Shown here piece after piece: positions 5,038 through 10,734 of a stretch of 10,734 nucleotides of DNA. Position 1 is the first letter of the stretch. The number at the start of each line of letters is the position of its first letter. The notes beneath the pieces are model-generated. The model was given only the letters and a program-made list of their open reading frames with translations, made no database searches and was not told the DNA's origin. Both the position numbers and the translations under genes were made by a program. The stretch is taken from contig CAAGEG010000098.1 of the NCBI GenBank assembly GCA_900768785.1, positions 1-10,734 of the forward strand, read 5' to 3'. Source of the stretch: an uncultured Prevotella sp. Its GTDB lineage: Bacteria > Bacteroidota > Bacteroidia > Bacteroidales > Bacteroidaceae.

Positions 5038-6066
5038 TTAGATTAATGGTGCAACATATTTGGCAAGACAATAACCGCCGCCAATGAGCCATACAAAGAG
5101 GATGAGAGCAAGGACGAACGGCTTGAAACCGGCTTTCTTAAATTTGTCTATGCTTGTCTCTGCTCCCAAAGCGGTCATCGCCATTGTAAGCAGGAATGTG
5201 TCAAACGTATTTATAAAGTTTACAACACCTTCCGGCAGTAAGTCAAGAGAATTAAAACCTATAACAACAAGAAAGAGAATAGCAAACCAAGGCACATCAA
5301 CTTTACCTCTCTCCCCTTTTTCTATCGCTGTTTTTGCTGTTCTCATCATGAAAAAGCCAATGATAAGCAAAACAGGCACGAGCATCATCACACGTATCAT
5401 CTTTACAATAATTGCCGGCTGCGACACACTCTCACCCATAGCATTACCTGCACCTACCACATGTGCTACTTCATGAACGGTAGAACCGGTGAATATGCCC
5501 ATCAACTGTGCGGGCAGTTCAACGATGTGGTTGTTGTAAAGCGCCGGATACAAAAACATAGCTATTGTACCGAATATAACAACCGTAGAAACGGCGACTG
5601 CCGTTTGATATGGTTTAGCCTTGATAGCAGACTCTGCACCAAGAACGGCAGCAGCTCCGCAAATTCCACTACCTACAGATGTAAGTAACGCAATATTACT
5701 GTCCATCTTCAACATCTTGCCAATAAGTATGCCACCACATATCGTTACTGCAACGATAATGGCGTCTATGCAAATAGCCGGAAGCCCCACTTCCATGACG
5801 TTTTGTAATGTCAGACGGAAACCATATAAGATTATACCAATGCGCAAAACACGCTTGGAACAGAACTTTATGCCCGGAACCCATGTCTCGGGAAGATTGT
5901 TACGAAGACTGTTAGCATAGAGCATACCGAGCACAATACCTACAATCATCGGACTTAGTGAAAGTTCTTTTACGAAACTCATGTCGCCAATATAAAAAGC
6001 GGCACATGAAAACAATGTGATGAGCAATACTCCGTGAAGCATGCTGCTCCTTTTTTCACTTAACAT
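5038..6066 (-). CDS. YeiH/UPF0324 family membrane protein (putative sulfate exporter family)
   Basis: The 342-residue integral membrane protein has about ten hydrophobic segments. Family motifs include SPMIVGIVLGMLYAN near the start, GSGICGAAAVLGAE in the middle, TGSTVHEVAHVVGAG, and ALGAETSIDKFKKAGFKPF near the end. The length is close to that of E. coli YeiH (about 350). The family is listed as a putative sulfate exporter; the real substrate is not well settled. A longer frame could begin at a TTG at 6102, but that codon lies inside the -7 box TACCTTTG (6107-6100), so the ATG at 6066 is taken as the start, with a leader of under 30 nt. It heads a likely operon with the GH28 gene, an unusual pairing that gives no clear functional link. 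It is divergent from the ABC-F gene across 208 bp. Confidence 0.85.
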   Translation of the reverse strand: MLSEKRSSMLHGVLLITLFSCAAFYIGDMSFVKELSLSPMIVGIVLGMLYANSLRNNLPETWVPGIKFCSKRVLRIGIILYGFRLTLQNVMEVGLPAICIDAIIVAVTICGGILIGKMLKMDSNIALLTSVGSGICGAAAVLGAESAIKAKPYQTAVAVSTVVIFGTIAMFLYPALYNNHIVELPAQLMGIFTGSTVHEVAHVVGAGNAMGESVSQPAIIVKMIRVMMLVPVLLIIGFFMMRTAKTAIEKGERGKVDVPWFAILFLVVIGFNSLDLLPEGVVNFINTFDTFLLTMAMTALGAETSIDKFKKAGFKPFVLALILFVWLIGGGYCLAKYVAPLI

Positions 6067-6099
6067 AACTGTTTGTTTTATTAAAATAAATATTCTTGA

Positions 6100-6131
6100 C
6101 AAAGGTAGTTCTTTTATTCCGTGTAAACAAA
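6100..6131 (-). promoter_or_regulatory. Promoter of the YeiH-GH28 operon
   Basis: On the minus strand TTTG (6131-6128) and TACCTTTG (6107-6100) match both Bacteroidota boxes exactly, with a 20-bp spacer. This is the best promoter match in the window and decides the YeiH start. Confidence 0.8.
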
Positions 6132-6189
6132 TTAAATTTTAAACCTGTACATATTTCCTCCTATCCATTAAGTTAATTATAGTCAATAT

Positions 6190-6220
6190 TTTGTGGTGAT
6201 AAAAGAAATGTTTAATTTTG
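6190..6220 (+). promoter_or_regulatory. Promoter of the ABC-F/M13 unit
   Basis: TTTG (6190-6193) and TAATTTTG (6213-6220) match both boxes exactly, with a 19-bp spacer. The ABC-F ATG follows 54 bp later, behind an AT-rich leader. Confidence 0.75.
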
Positions 6221-6274
6221 CACGCTTTGAATTATTAATATTAATAGATAGCAAAAGAATAAAACACAGATAAG

Positions 6275-8215
6275 ATGATATCTATTGAAGGTCTTAAGGT
6301 CGAGTTTGGAGTGAAACCTTTGTTTCAAGACGTTAGCTTTGTCATCAATGATAAAGATCGTATTGCACTTGTAGGAAAGAATGGCGCCGGCAAATCAACG
6401 ATGCTCAAAATATTATGTGGCATGCAGAAACCTACTTCCGGCAATGTGGCTGTTCCTACCGACACCACAATAGGATATCTACCGCAGGTTATGAATCTGC
6501 AAGACAGCACTACCGTAAAAGAAGAAGCTCGCAAAGCCTTTGCCGGCATCACCGATTTAAAAGCTAAGATTGATGAACTGAACAAACAACTTAGTGAGCG
6601 CACCGATTACGAAAGCGACGAATATATGGCTCTTGTCCATAAATTCTCTGTTGAACATGACCGCTATATGATGATGGGTGCCGATAATTACGAAGCTGAA
6701 ATAGAACGCACATTGACAGGACTTGGCTTCTCTCGTGACGACCTTGAACGACCGACAACAGAGTTTAGCGGTGGTTGGCGCATGAGAATAGAACTTGCAA
6801 AGATACTACTTGCAAAACCTGATGTACTCCTGCTTGATGAGCCAACCAATCATCTTGATATTGAGAGCATACAATGGCTTGAACAGTTCTTGGCACAATC
6901 GGCAAAAGCCGTTGTTCTTGTCAGTCACGACAGGGCATTTATAAACAATGTTACAAACAGAACATTAGAAATATCCTGCGGCAAAGTAATCGATTATAAA
7001 GTAAAATATAACGAATATGTCAAACTAAGGGCTGAGCGACGTGAGCAACAAATCAGAGCTTACGAAAACCAACAGAAAGAAATCGCCGACATAAAAGACT
7101 TTATAGAACGCTTCAGATATAAACCGACAAAGGCTGTTCAAGTACAAAGCCGCATCAAACAATTAGAGAAAATTGTTCCTATCGAAATAGACGAGGTAGA
7201 TACGGCTGCTCTCCGCCTTAAATTCCCGCCTTGCCTGCGCAGCGGCGATTTCCCTGTTATTTGCGATGACGTTGCCAAATCTTATGGCTCACATATTGTG
7301 TTCAACAATGTCACCATGACCGTAAGACGTGGTGAGAAAGTGGCTTTTGTCGGTAAAAACGGTGAAGGAAAATCAACGCTCATCAAATGTATAATGGGAG
7401 AAATACCTTTTGAAGGCAATTTGAAAATTGGACACAACGTGCAAATAGGCTATTTCGCCCAAAACCAAGCACAGCTGCTTGACGAAAATCTCAGTGTCTT
7501 CGACACCATAGACAGAGTGGCACGTGGCGAGATACGTCTGAAAATAAACGATATACTCGGAGCTTTCATGTTCGGCGGCGAAGCATCAGAGAAAAAAGTT
7601 AAAGTTCTCAGCGGTGGCGAACGTAGCCGATTGGCAATGATTCGTCTGCTTCTCGAACCGGTGAACATGCTTATCCTTGATGAGCCGACAAACCATCTTG
7701 ACATGCAATCGAAAGACGTGCTTAAAGAAGCAATAAAATCTTTCGACGGCACGGCTATCATCGTTAGCCACGACCGTGAGTTCCTTGATGGTCTCGTGAC
7801 AAAGGTTTATGAGTTTGGCGGTGGTAAGGTGACCGAACATCTCGGTGGCATTTACGACTTCTTACAGAACAAAAACATTGATAATCTTGATGCTCTCCAT
7901 ACTCTCTCAAGCGCCACAGGCAATATTAACAAAACAGATGAACCAAATCCCGTAACATCTTCTGACAAGGTTTCTTATGAACAGCATAAAGAACAAATGA
8001 AACAGCTACGCAAGGCGGAAAAAGATGTTAAAGACTCCGAGAAGAAAATAGAGAAAATGGAGAATCGTCTGCACGAACTTGACACTCTGTTATGCCAAAC
8101 TGAATATGCAAGCGACATCACTCTCGTAACCGAATATACAGACATAAAAAAATCTCTTGATGAAGAGATTGAACGCTGGGAACAACTATCAGAAAAACTT
8201 GAACAATTAAAATAA
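6275..8215 (+). CDS. ABC-F family ATP-binding protein (ribosome-associated type)
   Basis: The 646-residue soluble protein has two ABC domains and no membrane segment. Domain 1: Walker A GKNGAGKS (34-41), signature SGGWRMR (165-171), Walker B LLLDEPTNHLD (185-195), H-loop SHD (217-219). A charged linker (about 240-305) matches the arm that reaches the ribosomal P-site tRNA in this family. Domain 2: Walker A GKNGEGKS (360-367), signature LSGGER (445-450), Walker B LILDEPTNHLD (466-476), SHD (498-500). The C-terminal part (about 565-646) is a charged coiled coil of the Uup/YheS type. All catalytic residues are present. Family members relieve stalled ribosomes or protect them from antibiotics. 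I see no feature marking this one as a resistance factor; a housekeeping translation role is more likely. The M13 gene follows after 30 bp. Confidence 0.9.
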   Translation: MISIEGLKVEFGVKPLFQDVSFVINDKDRIALVGKNGAGKSTMLKILCGMQKPTSGNVAVPTDTTIGYLPQVMNLQDSTTVKEEARKAFAGITDLKAKIDELNKQLSERTDYESDEYMALVHKFSVEHDRYMMMGADNYEAEIERTLTGLGFSRDDLERPTTEFSGGWRMRIELAKILLAKPDVLLLDEPTNHLDIESIQWLEQFLAQSAKAVVLVSHDRAFINNVTNRTLEISCGKVIDYKVKYNEYVKLRAERREQQIRAYENQQKEIADIKDFIERFRYKPTKAVQVQSRIKQLEKIVPIEIDEVDTAALRLKFPPCLRSGDFPVICDDVAKSYGSHIVFNNVTMTVRRGEKVAFVGKNGEGKSTLIKCIMGEIPFEGNLKIGHNVQIGYFAQNQAQLLDENLSVFDTIDRVARGEIRLKINDILGAFMFGGEASEKKVKVLSGGERSRLAMIRLLLEPVNMLILDEPTNHLDMQSKDVLKEAIKSFDGTAIIVSHDREFLDGLVTKVYEFGGGKVTEHLGGIYDFLQNKNIDNLDALHTLSSATGNINKTDEPNPVTSSDKVSYEQHKEQMKQLRKAEKDVKDSEKKIEKMENRLHELDTLLCQTEYASDITLVTEYTDIKKSLDEEIERWEQLSEKLEQLK

Positions 8216-8245
8216 AGAAGTAATAATGATTAAAACATTTGTGAT

Positions 8246-10285
8246 ATGAAAATGAAACATTTTATTTCAGTTGTGCTATTTGCCGCAACTCCTGTTGCCA
8301 TTGACGCACAAGGACAGATGAAGTCTGGCATCGACCTCGCAAACCTTGACAACAGCGTAAGACCCGAAACCGACTTCTATCAGTATGCTTGCGGAGGCTG
8401 GAAAAAGAACAATCCCCTACCCGCTGCTTATTCTCGCTTCGGCAGCTTTGACCAACTTGGAGAGAACAACAACAAACGTATTAACAACATTCTCACCGAA
8501 CTGCAAAACAACACTTACGCAAAAGGCACCGTAGAACAAAAACTTAGCGACTTCTACAAACTTGCTATGGACTCTGTTAGACGCAACAAAGAGGGCGTGA
8601 CACCGGTGATGCCGCTGATAAACGAAATTGAAAAGGCAAAAAACAAGAAGGCTCTCTATGACTTCCAACTCAAACATGCTGCTTTTGCTTATGGTTTGCC
8701 AATGGGCGTGGGCTTCTCTGCTGATGAGAAAAACGCTAAGATGAACATCCTCAATGTCAATCAAGGTGGACTGACGCTGCGACTCAAAGACTATTACCTC
8801 GACAACGACTCTGCTACAACGGCAATAAGAGAAGCTTATAAGAAATATCTTGTAGATATATTCTCCAAATTCGGATTCTCAAAATCTGATGCCACCAAGA
8901 AAATGGAAAACATTCTCAAGGTAGAGACGGCTCTTGCTAAAGTGTCAAAATCAAGAACCGAACTGCGCGACGTTGAAGCTAACTATAACAAGATGTCTCT
9001 TGCCGATTTTGAAGCAAGATACCCCAACGTACCATTGAGAAAACTCCTCAATGCCGATGGCGTAAAAACAGAATATTTCAATGAACTTGTTGTAGGACAA
9101 CCCGACTTCGTTAAAGGTGCCGACAAACTTATGGCAGAGATGACACTCGACGAACTGAAAGCTTATATGCAAATAGACATCATACAGTCGGCGATCAACT
9201 ATCTTAGCGATGATGTTATAGCTATCAATTTTGATTTCTTCGGCAAGACAATGACCGGCCGTAAAGAGAACTTCCCTCTCTGGAAACGTGCTACAGGTCA
9301 GGTAGAAAGTGTTATGGGCGAAGCTCTTGGCAAGATATATGTTGATAAATATTTCCCCGCATCATCCAAACAACGCATGGAGACTCTCGTGAAAAATCTT
9401 CAAATCTCACTTGCTGAAAGAATAAAAGAACAAGACTGGATGAGCGAAGAGACCAAACAAGCAGCATTAGAAAAACTATCTACATTCTATGTAAAGATTG
9501 GTTATCCTGATAAATGGAAAGACATGACAGGACTCGACATAGACCCCAAATTGTCTTATTACGAAAACGTTCAAAACTGTCGTCTGTTCTGGAACAAATG
9601 GAACATCGACTACAGAGCAGGCAAGCCGGTAGATAAAGATGAGTGGTTCATGACGCCACAGACCGTAAACGCATATTACAACCCTACAACAAACGAGATA
9701 TGTTTCCCGGCAGGCATATTACAGGTGCCATTCTTTGATCCTGAAGCCGACGATGCTTTCAACTACGGTGCCATAGGTGTCGTTATAGGTCATGAAATGA
9801 CTCACGGCTTTGATGATCAAGGTCGCCATTACGATAAAAACGGTAATATGACCGACTGGTGGACAACAAGCGATTCTGACAATTTCAACAAGAGGGCGGA
9901 CGAATATGCTGATTTCTTCTCAAACATCAAGGTTCTTCCCGACCTCAATGCCAACGGTCGTTTTACTCTTGGCGAGAATCTTGCTGATCATGGTGGTTTA
10001 CAGGTTGCTTTTAATGCTTATAAAAACGCGACAAAACAGGCTGAACTCCCTAACATCGATGGTCTTACCGCCGACCAACGTTTCTTCCTCGCTTATGCAG
10101 GAGTGTGGGCAGGCAACATCACAGAAGCAGAGATACGCAACCGCACAAAGAGCGACCCCCACTCTCTCGGCGAATGGAGAGTTAACGGTGCCCTTCCACA
10201 TATCGATGCATGGTACGAAGCATTCAACGTAAACGAAAACGACAAAATGTATATACCAAAAGAAAAGAGACTCAACCTCTGGTAA
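8246..10285 (+). CDS. pepO: Secreted M13 family zinc metallopeptidase (neprilysin/PepO-like)
   Basis: The 679-residue protein has a signal peptide (about 1-21, ending AIDA) and then the M13 N-terminal domain (from about 40, DFYQYACGGWKKNNPLP). The catalytic domain shows NAYYNP (475-480, substrate binding), VIGHEMTHGFDDQG (513-526; zinc ligands His516 and His520, catalytic Glu517), ENLADHGG (577-584; third ligand Glu577, with Asp581), and DPHSLGEWRVNG (637-648, with His639 and Arg645 as in neprilysin). The C-terminus ends in Trp, as is usual. Length is normal and all catalytic residues are present. Such enzymes cut peptides up to about 40 residues; the Porphyromonas gingivalis homologue PepO cleaves host peptides. 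There is no lipobox Cys, so it is probably periplasmic or exported. No good promoter lies in the 30-bp gap after the ABC-F gene, so readthrough is likely. A second ATG at 8252 could also start it. Confidence 0.93.
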   Translation: MKMKHFISVVLFAATPVAIDAQGQMKSGIDLANLDNSVRPETDFYQYACGGWKKNNPLPAAYSRFGSFDQLGENNNKRINNILTELQNNTYAKGTVEQKLSDFYKLAMDSVRRNKEGVTPVMPLINEIEKAKNKKALYDFQLKHAAFAYGLPMGVGFSADEKNAKMNILNVNQGGLTLRLKDYYLDNDSATTAIREAYKKYLVDIFSKFGFSKSDATKKMENILKVETALAKVSKSRTELRDVEANYNKMSLADFEARYPNVPLRKLLNADGVKTEYFNELVVGQPDFVKGADKLMAEMTLDELKAYMQIDIIQSAINYLSDDVIAINFDFFGKTMTGRKENFPLWKRATGQVESVMGEALGKIYVDKYFPASSKQRMETLVKNLQISLAERIKEQDWMSEETKQAALEKLSTFYVKIGYPDKWKDMTGLDIDPKLSYYENVQNCRLFWNKWNIDYRAGKPVDKDEWFMTPQTVNAYYNPTTNEICFPAGILQVPFFDPEADDAFNYGAIGVVIGHEMTHGFDDQGRHYDKNGNMTDWWTTSDSDNFNKRADEYADFFSNIKVLPDLNANGRFTLGENLADHGGLQVAFNAYKNATKQAELPNIDGLTADQRFFLAYAGVWAGNITEAEIRNRTKSDPHSLGEWRVNGALPHIDAWYEAFNVNENDKMYIPKEKRLNLW

Positions 10286-10332
10286 TATAACATAATGCTT
10301 ATATTGACTTAAGAGCATATTCTTAAAAAAAC

Positions 10333-10375
10333 AAAGAGTGCAGATTGTCAAAAATAAGACAATCTGCACTCTTTT
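10333..10375 (+). terminator. Rho-independent terminator after the M13 gene
   Basis: Arms 10333-10349 (AAAGAGTGCAGATTGTC) and 10358-10374 pair perfectly over 17 bp around an 8-nt A-rich loop, followed by a T-rich stretch (TTTTATTTAT). A run of As lies before the left arm, so it could also stop transcription from the other side. It is 47 bp past the M13 stop. Confidence 0.88.
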
Positions 10376-10419
10376 ATTTATCCTCATGCAAACTCTTAAA
10401 ACTTTTACCCCATTAATAA

Positions 10420-10559
10420 GTTAAACTTTTACAAAGTAATAACTTTTCAAACCCTTCAAACTATTCAAACCCTTCGTTAACCCGTTAAACCTTTACAAAG
10501 GAATAACCTGTTAAACTTTTACAAAGGAATAAACTGTTAAACTGATAAACTAATAAACC
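10420..10559. repeat. Nested 26-bp and 9-bp tandem repeats
   Basis: A 26-bp unit starting GTTAAACYTTTACAAAGGAA occurs in tandem at 10484-10509 and 10510-10535 (three differences). A related copy lies at 10420-10443 and a degenerate one at 10536-10559. Between them, TTCAAACCC, TTCAAACTA and TTCAAACCC (10446-10472) form a 9-bp tandem. The sequence is low in complexity and AT-rich. Confidence 0.65.
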
Positions 10560-10567
10560 CTTACCCT

Positions 10568-10688
10568 GTTATCGTTTTCGTTATCGTTTTCGTTATCGTC
10601 TTCGTTTCCACGTAGATTATCCGTTCAATCCGTGTTCAGAAATTAAAAGAACAACCATCCGTGTTCGTTTTCGTTATCGTTTTCGTTA
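10568..10688. repeat. GTTATCGTTTTC 12-bp repeats
   Basis: Three tandem units of GTTATCGTTTTC (10568-10603, the third with one change) are followed, after a 60-bp break, by another exact unit at 10673-10684 with a degenerate one before it (10663-10672). Confidence 0.7.
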
Positions 10689-10692
10689 AATT

Positions 10693-10724
10693 ATTGCATA
10701 TATCAAACAAAAACAGTATTTTTG
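10693..10724 (+). promoter_or_regulatory. Promoter reading out of the window
   Basis: TATTTTTG (10717-10724) matches the -7 box TAnnTTTG. ATTG (10693-10696) lies 20 bp upstream at the -33 place. It implies a plus-strand gene just beyond the window. Confidence 0.55.
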
Positions 10725-10734
10725 CAAATAGTAA

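Larger units (their letters stand above)
10376..10734. other. Non-coding repeat-rich end of the window
   Basis: No credible gene is seen. Three kinds of short tandem repeat occupy 10420-10688, separated by copies of ATCCGTGTTC (10628-10637 and 10657-10666). The last 40 bp hold a promoter reading out of the window. Confidence 0.65.

Noticed and set aside
6233..6246. TATTAATATTAATA palindrome in the ABC-F leader
   Set aside because: It is pure A/T in an AT-rich leader, so symmetry by chance is likely.
6275..8215. Antibiotic-resistance ABC-F protein
   Set aside because: Only family-wide motifs can be seen. Nothing in the linker or context marks it as a resistance type.
8234..8241. AACATTTG before the M13 gene as a promoter -7 box
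   Set aside because: The first base is wrong, and the transcript would start about at the ATG. Readthrough from the ABC-F gene is simpler.
10568..10603. Replication origin or iteron array
   Set aside because: There are no replication genes, DnaA boxes or unwinding region next to it. The units look like simple tandem repeats.

Overview
The window looks like chromosomal DNA of a Bacteroidota gut or oral anaerobe, most likely Prevotella or a close relative (for example Segatella or Xylanibacter). This is inferred, not shown by a search. The grounds are low GC, five upstream sequences of the Bacteroidota promoter type (-33 TTTG-like box, about 20 bp, -7 TAnnTTTG), little Shine-Dalgarno signal, a BspA/DUF285-type surface protein with a Prevotella-style C-terminal tail, a secreted GH28 enzyme and a secreted M13 peptidase.

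Layout. Positions 1-250 hold fragments of a modular intergenic repeat and a strong hairpin. Positions 253-1870 (minus) are a two-gene unit: a BspA-like secreted repeat protein followed 19 bp later by a 46-residue small ORF. Positions 1921-2637 are non-coding but dense in structure: a group of dyads upstream of the bspA-like promoter, an 11-bp tandem repeat, two more copies of the modular repeat with differing central hairpins, and four GGYWCTTT cores at 22-bp spacing. A HAD phosphatase of phosphoglycolate-phosphatase type follows (2713-3357, plus). It converges on a minus-strand two-gene operon (6066 down to 3602) encoding a YeiH/UPF0324 membrane protein and a secreted GH28 pectinase-type hydrolase. 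Divergent from that operon, an ABC-F ATPase (6275-8215) and a secreted neprilysin-like M13 peptidase (8246-10285) lie 30 bp apart and end at a 17-bp perfect-stem terminator. The last 350 bp are non-coding tandem repeats and finish with a promoter for a gene beyond the window.

The protein genes are mostly familiar families: housekeeping (phosphatase, ABC-F), envelope or secreted functions (BspA-like, GH28, M13) and one transporter-like protein. I see no defence system, CRISPR array, integrase or complete insertion sequence. The parts least explained by known families are the small ORF after the BspA-like gene, the modular hairpin repeats at gene-block borders, and the 22-bp phased palindromic units before the HAD gene. 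Two start codons (HAD and YeiH) were moved downstream because a promoter -7 box lies inside, or downstream of the start of, the longest possible reading frame.
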